Assembly: GCA_003159055.1 (NCBI GenBank)
Contig: PMLH01000586.1
Span: forward strand, 1-14,164
Source of the DNA: Myxococcales bacterium
GTDB taxonomy: Bacteria; Myxococcota; Polyangia; Fen-1088
DNA: 14,164 nucleotides
Direction of reading: 5' to 3'
The notes beneath the pieces were generated by a model. It did no database searches, was not told the DNA's origin, and saw nothing but the letters and a program-made list of their open reading frames with translations. The stretch's first letter is position 1; every line of letters starts with the position of its first letter. Below, piece after piece: positions 6,794 through 14,151 of this stretch. The translations under genes and the position numbers were made by a program.

Positions 6794-8767
6794 ATGGCTC
6801 GCATCCTGCTGGCCGCGCAGAGCAGCGAAGAGCAGGATGCGATACGGTTGATGATCGCGTCGGCGAGCACGCACGCGATCGTTACGGTTGCGTGCGGCGC
6901 CGAGGCGCTGCGGGAAGCGGGCGAGTCGGCCTACGATGCGGCTCTGGTCGAGGTTGAGTTGCCCGACCTCGATGGTTTCGAGGTTTGCCGCCGGTTGCAG
7001 GGAAGTGGGCGCGGCAACGGTCTTCCGGTGATCCTGCTTTGCGATGCCGAGAGGCAGGACGAGTACCGGCAGCGTGGCGTCGAGAGTGGCGCTGCGGACT
7101 TCGTAGTTCGGCCGCTCGACGCTCACGAGCTGCTCGCGTGCATCAACTCGGCGCTACATTCGCGATCGTTTGCGGACGAGGCTCGGCGACACAGCCACGA
7201 ACTGGCCGAGAAGGTCGCGGAGAGCTCCGGACAACTTGCCGACCTTGCCAACGAGCTGCGTATCGAACGCGACGCGCTTCGCGAGACCTTCGATGTTTTC
7301 CAAGACGGACTGTTTCTCCTCGATGGAAACGGGGCGGTCCTGGTCGAGAATACGGCCGGCCGACAACTGCTCACCGAATCGCTGCGTGCGACCGCGCTTC
7401 GCGAGACCAGCGACGGATCGCCGCGGAAGAACTTTCGCGAGTTGCTTGTGGAGTTCGCTGGCGATGCTCTCCGGCAGAACCGTACGACCTCCCGCACCTT
7501 GGCTTGGCGGGGTCGGCAGCTCGACGTGCGGGCCAATCCTGCCGCCGGTGGTCGCGTCCTGGTTTACGTCCGTGACGTCACCGAAGAGCGCGATCGGGAG
7601 CTGCGACGGTTGCAGTCGGAAAAGCTCGCTTCGATTGGCATGCTCGCCGCGGGCGTGGCGCACGAGATCAACAATCCTGCTTCATTCGTGCTGGCCAACG
7701 TCGACTCGTTGGCCGGCATTCTGCGCAGGCTCGATGAAACCTTGCGTTACGAGAAGGTGTACGAAAAGAATGGCTACCTCGCGAGCCAGCTCTTCGATGC
7801 CATGACGGTGGTACAAGAATCGAAAGAGGGTATGGCACGCATCCATCGAATCGCGCGCGACCTGCACTCGTTTTCGCGCGTCGACGACGATGCCAACGCG
7901 CTTTCCGACGTGAACGCGGCGGTGGACTCGGCCTTGACCATGCTTCGCAGCGAGCTGCGCTATCGCGCGACCGTCGAGCGAAGTCTGCGAGCGACGCAAC
8001 TGGTGCGGGCGAGTGCCGCCCGACTGGGCCAGGTCTTTCTCAACCTGCTCGTCAACGCGGCCCACGCGTTGGCCGATTTGCATCCCCGGCGAAATCGGCT
8101 CTACGTGCGCAGTCGCGACGAAGGAGCACAGGTCGTCATCGAGATCGAGGACAACGGTCCGGGGATTCCGCCTGCGATCATGCCGCGCATTTTCGAATCG
8201 TTCTTTACCACAAAGCCGCCTGAGCTCGGCACCGGTCTGGGATTGCCGATATCGCTCGATATCGTTCGTCGTGCGGGCGGCGAGCTCGTCGCCGAGAGCG
8301 AACCCGGACGTGGGGCGCTTTTTCGTGTGCGCTTACCGGCTGCGATGGGCGTTCCTTCGGTCAAGACCCGAACCGTGCCTTCGCTCAAGGCGATTCAGCG
8401 GCGACGGGTGCTCGCCATCGACGACGAGGCGCTCTTGCTGAAGGCTTTTCAGCGCATGCTGGTCTGCCATCACGACATCGAAACCAAGCTGGGCGCACGC
8501 GAGGCTTTGCGTTGCTTCGGGCAAGATCGGGAATTCGACGTGGTGCTGTGCGATCTGCAGATGCCGGACATGTCGGGCGTCGAGCTGTACCAGGCGGTCA
8601 AACAGCAATGGCCAGAGCTGGCCCAGCGGTTCATCTTCATCACCGGCGGAGCATTCTCTGCCGAGGCTCGACGCTTTTTGGAAGACGCTGACATCGCGTG
8701 TATCAACAAGCCGTTCCAGCTGCGCGAGTTGCTTGAGCTCATCGAGGCACGCGTCGGTGCGCAGTAG
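6794..8767 (+). CDS. Hybrid sensor histidine kinase (pseudo-REC, PAS-like, HisKA, HATPase, REC)
   Basis: This 657-residue soluble protein starts with a receiver-like domain (1-125). Its usual Asp pair is absent (RILLAAQSSEE), the phosphoacceptor position is Glu53 in ALVEVELPDLDGF, and the conserved Lys is Arg in VVRPLD, so it probably cannot be phosphorylated normally. A coiled-coil linker (about 125-165) leads to a PAS-like region (about 165-260: QDGLFLLDGNGAVLVEN to VYVRDVTEE). HisKA follows with GVAHEINNP, His290 intact, then a long insertion and HATPase_c with QVFLNLLVNAAHAL near 410, EDNGPGIP with Asp453 and GTGLGLPIS from 479. The C-terminal receiver (534-655) is complete: IDDEA, Asp587 in CDLQMPDMSG, Thr in ITGG and Lys in NKPF. 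It can therefore autophosphorylate and pass phosphate to its own receiver; no output domain is present. GGAG at 6781-6784 sits 9 nt before the ATG. Confidence 0.93.
   Translation: MARILLAAQSSEEQDAIRLMIASASTHAIVTVACGAEALREAGESAYDAALVEVELPDLDGFEVCRRLQGSGRGNGLPVILLCDAERQDEYRQRGVESGAADFVVRPLDAHELLACINSALHSRSFADEARRHSHELAEKVAESSGQLADLANELRIERDALRETFDVFQDGLFLLDGNGAVLVENTAGRQLLTESLRATALRETSDGSPRKNFRELLVEFAGDALRQNRTTSRTLAWRGRQLDVRANPAAGGRVLVYVRDVTEERDRELRRLQSEKLASIGMLAAGVAHEINNPASFVLANVDSLAGILRRLDETLRYEKVYEKNGYLASQLFDAMTVVQESKEGMARIHRIARDLHSFSRVDDDANALSDVNAAVDSALTMLRSELRYRATVERSLRATQLVRASAARLGQVFLNLLVNAAHALADLHPRRNRLYVRSRDEGAQVVIEIEDNGPGIPPAIMPRIFESFFTTKPPELGTGLGLPISLDIVRRAGGELVAESEPGRGALFRVRLPAAMGVPSVKTRTVPSLKAIQRRRVLAIDDEALLLKAFQRMLVCHHDIETKLGAREALRCFGQDREFDVVLCDLQMPDMSGVELYQAVKQQWPELAQRFIFITGGAFSAEARRFLEDADIACINKPFQLRELLELIEARVGAQ
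8744..8747 (+). promoter_or_regulatory. Ribosome-binding site deciding the Nudix gene start
   Basis: GAGG within the hybrid kinase coding region, 9 nt before GTG 8757. It supports that start over the upstream in-frame TTG at 8733, which has no comparable site at proper spacing. Confidence 0.5.
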
Positions 8768-9185
8768 GAAGCCTGCGCGGCAGCGGCTCTTCGTGGTTGC
8801 AGCCCTGATCGAACGGCGTGGACGTGTGCTCCTGTCACAGCGTCGAGCCGACCAGTCGTTTGGACTGAGTTGGGAATTCCCCGGCGGTAAGGTCGAGCCG
8901 GGCGAGGATCCGCGGGACGCGCTGGTGCGAGAAATCCGAGAGGAGCTCGCGTGTGCGGTGCGCGTCGGCGATGTTGTCGATGTGGTGTTTTATCCCTATC
9001 CGGCGTTCGATTTGGTCATGCCCGTATACCGTGCGACCGTCGTGGGCGGGACCGTGCAAGCCGTCCAAGTGGGGGCCTTCGCTTGGGTCCCGCGATCGCT
9101 CTTGACGAAGATGACCATGCCGCCTGCCGATCTGCCGCTGGCGCGAAAACTGGCGAAGGCGGTTAGAACTCCAACCCGGCGCTAA
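8757..9185 (+). CDS. MutT-like Nudix (8-oxo-dGTP diphosphatase type) hydrolase
   Basis: MutT-type enzymes hydrolyse oxidised dGTP to the monophosphate and so clean the nucleotide pool. This 142-residue protein has an N-terminal strand VVAALIERRGRVLLSQR typical of MutT and the substrate-site segment LSWEFPGGKVEPGE. The Nudix box runs from Gly44: G-x5-E50, seven residues, then REIREEL (58-64), with Ala65 in place of the usual Gly. All catalytic Glu residues (59, 62, 63) are present. The family also hydrolyses other nucleoside phosphates, so 8-oxo-dGTP is a likely rather than proven substrate. GTG 8757 overlaps the kinase stop by 11 nt, indicating translational coupling in the signalling operon. 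Its last 23 bp overlap the tail of the convergent caspase-like gene. Confidence 0.88.
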   Translation: MRSRKPARQRLFVVAALIERRGRVLLSQRRADQSFGLSWEFPGGKVEPGEDPRDALVREIREELACAVRVGDVVDVVFYPYPAFDLVMPVYRATVVGGTVQAVQVGAFAWVPRSLLTKMTMPPADLPLARKLAKAVRTPTRR

Positions 9186-11505
9186 GGCCCGGGTACAATC
9201 GCACCGTGGTCGAGCCGGTTCTCCAGACTTGCTCGACCAGGCTCACGCCGCGCGGCTGGGCATCGTCGTTGCCCTGGGCTTCCTGGACGTTGAGGCTCGG
9301 GCCCGCGACCAACGCCAAGTGCCGGGCGAAGGCGTAGCCCACCGCTAGCCTCAAGCTCTGAACCCATCGCTGCTGGTCGTGGTTTGACGAGACCTCCCAG
9401 GTTCCCTTGCCGGAGGAGGTCGACCACGTGAAGAAATTCGTCGCCACGACATCGACGTCGAGGAACACTCTGCCTCCGCGAGGAATGACGTGGGTGCCGA
9501 AGCCTAGCGAGGCCGCGTACATGCGATCTCCGACGAGGTCGCTGTCGCGGGTAAGTCCCAGCGCTCCGGCCACGTAGAACCTACGCGTCCCCAGCTTGAA
9601 GCCGAGGTTGGCGGCGCTGAGATTGTTCCAGCCCAAGGTCAGACGGTTGTCGCCATCGAGGACAATGGGAATCAGTGAAATGGACGCGCCGGTGTTCCTG
9701 CTGGCAACGCTGACCAACCCGACCTGGACGCCATCCATCTCGTCGGCAACATTCACAAGGCCTACCTGCACGCCCTTCTGTTTGCGCGCAATGTTCACCA
9801 ATCCGACCTTCGAAGCCTCGTATTCACCAGGTCCATGCGTGACGTTGGTCAGTCCAATCTGGGCACTGTGGGATTGCCGGGTCGGATGGTCGACATTGAC
9901 CAGCCCGATCTGAGCGCCGGTCATGTCGCCCCTCTGGATGTTGGCCAGTCCGATTTGGGCACCACGCATCGGGCCGTTGGCCACGTTCACCATGCTGACC
10001 TGCACGCCATGGACTGGGCCGCGGGCCACACTTGCCATCCATCCCACCTGCGCTCCGCGCAGCCCGCCCATAGCCAGGTTGTAGCCGGCTACCTGCGCAC
10101 CGAGGACCGGACCGTAGCTGAGGGCCAATATGCCGCCGACCTGCGCGCCGACGACGCCGTCGCGCGAAATGTTGCCGGCGACCGAAATCTGCGCGCCGCG
10201 GACGTGGTCCGAATGCCCCATCACGCCGAGAAGAAAGCGATGCTCGACGGGCTCGGTGGTATCGCCGGACATGCGGTAGCCGGGGGCGAGCACAAAGTCG
10301 AAACCAACTTGGCGGTAGGTGCGGGGGCCCTGGGTGCTGACGGAGGCGGTGGGTTCGAGCTCGGGCGGCGAGGCCGACGGCGTTTCGTGTGGCGGGGACG
10401 GCAGTCCGGAGTTCAGGTCCGCTTCGTCACCCCGACGGGTGGCGAGCATGGGGGCCACGGCCGTCAGGCTGGCCGCAGCGACATCAACGCTGCCGTTGCT
10501 TGTCAGCTCGAAAGTACCGTCGGAGATACGTCCGTCGTGGTCGACGACCACGCGATACACGCCCGACTCCAGGCCCAGCTCGACAGGGTAGGTGGGCTCC
10601 TTGCGCAATTCGACCACCAGCCGTCCCATGCCGTCGCGGACGTAGATTCTGCCGGTCAAGTCGCGCGCGAGCACGAGGCGCGAGCTGGACGCGTGCAGAT
10701 CGGTCATGACCAAGTCGCCGGTGCCGGCAAGTTGGATGTCGTAAGCCGGATGTTGCGCGCCTGCGCGCGAGGTCTCGGTTCGTTGCAGGGTTTCGTTGTA
10801 GGCGAACTGGTACGCCTCGTTCAGGGTCACGCGCTGATCGTGGTTCGTGTCGGCGGCGCCGCGCATGCCGGACAGGAGATAGTGCGTGAAGAAAGCGGCT
10901 CCAACGCGGTCCGATTCCTGTGCCGCTTCATCGGCCGAGCTGGCGGTGAGGAAGGCGTGACCGCGTGCCTGGATGGAAACGTCGCTGAGAAACGGGGCGC
11001 GATGCACGCCACCCTTGAGGCGGATGAGTGAGCCCGAAGCGCATGAGTCGAGGATTGCGATGCGCACGTCGGCGCCCACGCCGTCAATCCACTGTCGCAG
11101 CTCGCGGTAGCCGACTCTCTCGGCGCCGAGGAGCAAGCCGTCTTCGTCGGAGTGTCCCGAGTAGTAGACAAAGACCTCCCGGCGAACACGCGAGCGTTTT
11201 TCGCCGGTCAGACGCACCTTGAGATCGGTGAAGGCCTGCTGCAGGCGGTTGCGCGTCGCCTCTCGCACCAGGATGAGATCGCCGTCGCGGACGCCACCCA
11301 AGCTGCCGAGCACGCGCCCGATCGATTCCGCGTCCGAGTTGGCGAAGCGAAGCCGAGCGCGGTTGGGGCCACCGTCGTTGGACGAGGCGATGAGCGCAAA
11401 CCTGCGGATAGCGGTGGCGTCCGACGACGGTTCCGCGGAATTCGCCGTGGCAGCGAAGGCCGCAATGGTAGCGATGGCCGCGCAAAGCTCAGAAGCGCGC
11501 TTCAT
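9163..11505 (-). CDS. Exported caspase-like (C14) protein with GAQxGLxN repeats and barrel-like C terminus
   Basis: The 780-residue product starts with a signal peptide (MKRASELCAAIATIAAFAATANSA-type, cleavage near 21-24). A caspase-fold peptidase domain (about 34-235) follows: YYSGH with His118 and LDSCASG with Cys155 form the expected dyad, then TASSADEAAQE and FFTHYLLSGMRGAAD as in other bacterial caspase homologues. An EF-hand-like loop D219-TNHDQRVTLN-E230 lies just after it. Residues about 265-325 look like a small beta domain and 330-375 are Pro/Ser-rich. Residues 435-615 are about twelve GAQ(I/V)GLVN-type repeats, like those of LA_2272-type surface-repeat proteins. The last 160 residues alternate hydrophobic and polar residues and end in Phe, as outer-membrane barrels do. 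The ATG at 11505 overlaps the upstream gene's TGA as ATGA; the frame stays open further upstream but only antisense to true coding sequence. Surface location is inferred. Confidence 0.88.
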   Translation of the reverse strand: MKRASELCAAIATIAAFAATANSAEPSSDATAIRRFALIASSNDGGPNRARLRFANSDAESIGRVLGSLGGVRDGDLILVREATRNRLQQAFTDLKVRLTGEKRSRVRREVFVYYSGHSDEDGLLLGAERVGYRELRQWIDGVGADVRIAILDSCASGSLIRLKGGVHRAPFLSDVSIQARGHAFLTASSADEAAQESDRVGAAFFTHYLLSGMRGAADTNHDQRVTLNEAYQFAYNETLQRTETSRAGAQHPAYDIQLAGTGDLVMTDLHASSSRLVLARDLTGRIYVRDGMGRLVVELRKEPTYPVELGLESGVYRVVVDHDGRISDGTFELTSNGSVDVAAASLTAVAPMLATRRGDEADLNSGLPSPPHETPSASPPELEPTASVSTQGPRTYRQVGFDFVLAPGYRMSGDTTEPVEHRFLLGVMGHSDHVRGAQISVAGNISRDGVVGAQVGGILALSYGPVLGAQVAGYNLAMGGLRGAQVGWMASVARGPVHGVQVSMVNVANGPMRGAQIGLANIQRGDMTGAQIGLVNVDHPTRQSHSAQIGLTNVTHGPGEYEASKVGLVNIARKQKGVQVGLVNVADEMDGVQVGLVSVASRNTGASISLIPIVLDGDNRLTLGWNNLSAANLGFKLGTRRFYVAGALGLTRDSDLVGDRMYAASLGFGTHVIPRGGRVFLDVDVVATNFFTWSTSSGKGTWEVSSNHDQQRWVQSLRLAVGYAFARHLALVAGPSLNVQEAQGNDDAQPRGVSLVEQVWRTGSTTVRLYPGLSAGLEF
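9661..10203 (-). repeat. Protein-level GAQ(I/V)GLVN repeat tract inside the caspase-like gene
   Basis: About twelve imperfect units of 13-19 residues, residues 435-615. Clear units include RGAQIGLANIQRGD, TGAQIGLVNVDHP, SAQIGLTNVTHG, SKVGLVNIARKQ, KGVQVGLVNVADEMD and GVQVGLVSVASRN. Repeated short strands with a central Gln suggest a stacked beta structure. The units have diverged at DNA level, so this is an old tract rather than a recent expansion. Confidence 0.85.
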
Positions 11506-12236
11506 GGCGACTTTCTCAAAGAGATTTCGCAGGAGGCGAGGGGAGGCGGAGGCGCAGCGCCGCTCCGCAGACTGCGCGCCACCTCGTCGGTGGTAAACGG
11601 CGCATCCGAGGTGACGAAGAGAAAACGCTCGAAGTTCGGCGAATCGTCGAGCTCGTAGGCATGGGCGAGGGCGTGCTCGCCGTCGCGGGTGAGCGCGGCC
11701 GCTTGTCCGGGCGATTCCGGCAGGTGGAAGGTGACCGTGCCACGTCCGTCGACAGATGCGACGACGCCGAAACGCTTGCCCGCAGCCAGGTAGCGAATCT
11801 GCAAGGTGTCGCCTTTGCCAACTTCGGCGTTCGCGGAAAGCAACTCGGGCCCGGCCTTTGTCTTGCGGTAGATGCGCAGGGCGGGTTTGAGGCCTTCGCC
11901 TTTGAGGCCGACGTACTCCTCTTCCGGAGCCTTGTGAAAGACCGCGACGAGGATGGCGATGCTTGCCGCACAAGCAGTGGCCATCGACAAGGCCCACCAC
12001 GGACGAAGCATACGCGGTCGTCTGGCCGCCGCCCATCGGTGTAGGGCCTCGCGCGCGACTTCGGCCGGTGGCAGGGTCGCAAGAATCTCGGCGTTGGACT
12101 CGGCGATCTTGGACAACCGGTGGTCCTCGCCATCGGCGCGCAGACGCGCCAGCAGTGCTGCCGCCTGCGCTGCCGGAAGCTCGCCCGCGGACATCCGTTC
12201 GAGCAACCACTCGGGTACCTTGACGTCGCTCGCCAT
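11502..12236 (-). CDS. Single-pass membrane protein, ActD-like / anti-sigma-like
   Basis: This 244-residue protein has a cytoplasmic part (1-78) rich in Ala/Leu helices, starting MASDVKVPEWLLERMSAGEL, one transmembrane segment (about 80-100, WWALSMATACAASIAILVAVF), and a periplasmic domain (102-244) of alternating strands with GDTLQIRYLAAGKRFGVVASVDGRG and a Pro run near the end. The layout is that of an anti-sigma factor or of the ActD-like membrane proteins of Myxococcota; the periplasmic part resembles DUF4384-type domains. No zinc-binding HxxxCxxC motif is present, so classical ZAS anti-sigma identity is not shown. AGGAG at 12244-12248 lies 7 nt before ATG 12236, which shares one base with the sigma factor stop; GTG 12239 is an alternative. 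It sits between the sigma factor and the caspase-like gene and overlaps both. Confidence 0.72.
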   Translation of the reverse strand: MASDVKVPEWLLERMSAGELPAAQAAALLARLRADGEDHRLSKIAESNAEILATLPPAEVAREALHRWAAARRPRMLRPWWALSMATACAASIAILVAVFHKAPEEEYVGLKGEGLKPALRIYRKTKAGPELLSANAEVGKGDTLQIRYLAAGKRFGVVASVDGRGTVTFHLPESPGQAAALTRDGEHALAHAYELDDSPNFERFLFVTSDAPFTTDEVARSLRSGAAPPPPLASCEISLRKSP

Positions 12237-12727
12237 CACGCCGCTCCTGTGACGGCCGGCAGCCGTTCTTTGAGAGTGCGCAGGCGCTTGCGAACGCCTG
12301 ACACCGACATGCCAACTTCGGCGGCAACCTCCTCCAGCGTGAGGCGATCCACATAGTGCAGAACCGCGATCAGACGCGTCGACTCGGGCTGCCCGGAAAA
12401 CAGGCGCGCGAGGATTCGTCCCGCCAGGGTTTGCTCCTCGGCGTTGCCCTTGCCGTCGAGGGAAGCAATGTGGAAGAGCATCTCGTCATCGGCGTCTTCC
12501 GGTTTGCGGCGTTCGCTGCGCAGTCGGTTCAGGCACACGTGGGTCGCCGTCGTCAGCAGCAGCCCGGCCGGTGAGGTCGCGTCGAGCGAACTCCTACGCC
12601 GCAAGATCTCTACGAACACGTCGTGCATGGCATCCACCGCCTTTGCTTCGTCCCGCAAGAGACGGCGACATCGGCGCAGGACCATGGGTCCATGGCTTCT
12701 GTAGAAGGCTTCGACGTCCACCGCCAT
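12236..12727 (-). CDS. ECF-type RNA polymerase sigma factor
   Basis: This 163-residue protein has sigma region 2 at about 6-74: FYRSHGPMVLRRCRRLLRDE, the core-binding DAMHDVFVEIL and the -10-reading helix LTTATHVCLNRLRSERR. Sigma region 4 is at about 112-157, with the HTH LTLEEVAAEVGMSVSGVRKRLRTLKERL that reads the -35. Regions 1 and 3 are missing, as in all ECF factors. It directs RNA polymerase to a specific regulon, normally held back by a cognate anti-sigma, here probably the next gene. AGGAG at 12737-12741 lies 9 nt before ATG 12727. Only 42 bp separate it from the amidotransferase gene, so its promoter must overlap that gene's end or it depends on read-through. The ECF group is not assignable by eye. 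Confidence 0.92.
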   Translation of the reverse strand: MAVDVEAFYRSHGPMVLRRCRRLLRDEAKAVDAMHDVFVEILRRRSSLDATSPAGLLLTTATHVCLNRLRSERRKPEDADDEMLFHIASLDGKGNAEEQTLAGRILARLFSGQPESTRLIAVLHYVDRLTLEEVAAEVGMSVSGVRKRLRTLKERLPAVTGAA

Positions 12728-12754
12728 GCGGGCTCTCTCCTAGCAGAACACCGG

Positions 12755-12786
12755 CAGCGAAAAGAAGTGTTACCTTCTTGTCGCTG
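12755..12786 (-). terminator. Hairpin over the amidotransferase stop, possible terminator/attenuator
   Basis: Arms at 12755-12767 and 12774-12786 pair at 12 of 13 positions with a 6-nt loop (12768-12773) containing the TAA stop of the amidotransferase gene. In minus-strand sense it reads CAGCGACAAGAAG, loop, CTTCTTTTCGCTG. There is no long T run after it, so intrinsic termination may be weak; it could instead protect or partition the mRNA between the purine genes and the sigma module. Confidence 0.5.
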
Positions 12787-13552
12787 ACGCGGCGGGTGGA
12801 TGGTGGCTGGCTTCCAGCATCTGCGAGAGAATATTGTCGATCAGGATCTCACCAGTCTCTCGCATCGCCGCGGCTTTGCGGCTGCTGTCTGCGATGATGG
12901 CGGCAGGGCCGCGGGGACCAAGCGCGCTCGCGGCGAACTCGGCGTCTTCTTCGGCCCAGGCCCGCACGAGATCTGCGTCCGTTTCCACGTGAAACTGCAA
13001 GCCATAGGCCCGGCTGCCGATGCGAAAGGCCTGGTTCGCGCACAGGTCGCTTTCCGCCAACCGCACGGCATCCGTGGGCAGGTCGAAGGTGTCGCCATGC
13101 CAGTGCAGCACCAGCAGCCGGTCGCCAAGGCCGGCCAGCGCTGGCTCACGTTCGCGCCCGAGCAAGCGCACATCGCCGAAGCCGACTTCGTGCGCTGGCC
13201 GGAAAATGCCCATGGCGTCGGCCCGTTGGTTGGGGTACACGCGGCTACCGGCAGCTGCGGCCAGAAGCTGGGAACCAAGGCAGACGCCCAGCACCGGTTG
13301 ATCGGCCGCCAGCACCTCGCGCAGCAACGCGATCTCACGCTCAAGGTACGGGTATTCTGGTTTCCCGACGTCACCCACGCCCATGGAACCACCCATCACG
13401 ACCAGCAGGTCGCCGACCGCTAGCGATTCGGGAACAGGCTCGCCGCGATCCAGGTGGCGGGTTTCGACGGCGAGCCCGCGTCTTGTGCAGAGCTCGGCAA
13501 TGTATCCTGGCCCTTCGCGATGCAAGTGCTGTAAGACGATGGCGCGCTTCAT
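12770..13552 (-). CDS. Stand-alone class I glutamine amidotransferase (GMP-synthase GATase-like)
   Basis: Class I glutamine amidotransferase domains release ammonia from glutamine using a Cys-His-Glu triad. This 260-residue protein shows MGGSMGVGD (53-61) as the oxyanion strand, the nucleophile Cys91 in LGVCLGSQLLA, and the second half of the triad, His188 and Glu190, in LQFHVE. HWHGDTFDLP (150-159) is typical of the stand-alone GMP-synthase-like subgroup, which lacks the synthetase domain of GuaA. About 70 residues after the triad form a helical C-terminal extension. The acceptor substrate is unknown. The ATG at 13552 overlaps the hpt stop as ATGA, so the two are translated together and a role in purine or nucleotide metabolism is plausible but unproven. 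Confidence 0.88.
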   Translation of the reverse strand: MKRAIVLQHLHREGPGYIAELCTRRGLAVETRHLDRGEPVPESLAVGDLLVVMGGSMGVGDVGKPEYPYLEREIALLREVLAADQPVLGVCLGSQLLAAAAGSRVYPNQRADAMGIFRPAHEVGFGDVRLLGREREPALAGLGDRLLVLHWHGDTFDLPTDAVRLAESDLCANQAFRIGSRAYGLQFHVETDADLVRAWAEEDAEFAASALGPRGPAAIIADSSRKAAAMRETGEILIDNILSQMLEASHHPPAASATRR

Positions 13553-14100
13553 GCTTGGGCAGTCTCGATAACGCCTATGTATGGAAGGTTTCGGTAGCGT
13601 TGGTCGAAGTCAAGCCCATAACCGACCACGAAATGATCGGGGACTTCGAATCCCACGAAGTCGACCGGCACGTTCACACGACGGCGGGACGGTTTGTTCA
13701 GCAGCGTGCAGGTGTGCAGGCTCGCGGGTCCGCGCATGGCAAAAAGCTGCAGCAGATGGCGCAGGGTCAGGCCTGTGTCGACGATGTCCTCGACCAGCAA
13801 GACGTGCTGTCCAGTGATCGGAAGCGACAGGTCGTGCGTGATTTCCACGATTCCGGACGTCTCGGTTGCCGCGCCGTAACTGCGAACGGCCAGGAAATCG
13901 CAGCGGGTGTCGCGGGGCAGGGCTCTGACCAGGTCGGCCATGAACACGAAGGCTCCGCGCAGGACGCCGACAACGTGTACCGTTCCCGCCGGCAGACGGT
14001 CGGAAATCTGCCGCGCGAGTGCTTTCACCCGTGCCGAAAGCTGCGCCTCATCGAACAGAGGACGGGGCGGCGCCAGGCGCTCTTCGAGATTACTATTCAC
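13549..14100 (-). CDS. hpt: Hypoxanthine phosphoribosyltransferase
   Basis: This cytoplasmic salvage enzyme makes IMP (and usually GMP) from hypoxanthine or guanine plus PRPP. The 183 residues fit the family. The PRPP-binding loop LLVEDIVDTGLTL is at 101-113, VGVLRGAFVFMADLVRAL (44-61) forms the first pyrophosphate-binding loop, RSYG (73-76) belongs to the flexible loop, and the purine-site segment VDFVGFEVPDHFVVGYGLDF (146-165) with downstream RNLPYIGV is characteristic. The start is GTG at 14100, chosen by its Shine-Dalgarno. It leads the minus-strand block and is coupled to the amidotransferase gene. Confidence 0.95.
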   Translation of the reverse strand: MNSNLEERLAPPRPLFDEAQLSARVKALARQISDRLPAGTVHVVGVLRGAFVFMADLVRALPRDTRCDFLAVRSYGAATETSGIVEITHDLSLPITGQHVLLVEDIVDTGLTLRHLLQLFAMRGPASLHTCTLLNKPSRRRVNVPVDFVGFEVPDHFVVGYGLDFDQRYRNLPYIGVIETAQA

Positions 14101-14105
14101 GGCAA

Positions 14106-14111
14106 CTCCTT
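14106..14111 (-). promoter_or_regulatory. Shine-Dalgarno fixing the GTG start of hpt
   Basis: AAGGAG on the minus strand, 5 nt before GTG 14100. It is the strongest ribosome-binding site in the window and supports the non-ATG start. Confidence 0.75.
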
Positions 14112-14151
14112 CTTGAACCCGAACGATATCTCAGTCCGCGTGGGAAGCCGA

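Noticed and set aside
8733..8756. TTG 8733 as Nudix start
   Set aside because: No well-spaced ribosome-binding site, and the extra residues do not belong to the Nudix fold; GTG 8757 has GAGG at 9 nt.
9835..11031. Plus-strand open frame of 398 codons
   Set aside because: It is antisense to the caspase-like gene, and its apparent periodicity only reflects the GAQ repeats on the other strand.
11506..12354. Extension of the caspase-like frame upstream to 12354, giving a 1063-residue protein
   Set aside because: The added part is out of frame with the ActD-like and sigma genes, has arginine-rich shadow composition, and would bury the clear signal peptide starting at 11505.
12750..12775. Possible ECF-type promoter (GTAAC ... 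GTGTTC, minus strand) for the sigma gene
   Set aside because: The AAC-like -35 is inside the hairpin and the -10 match is poor; too weak to call without transcript data.
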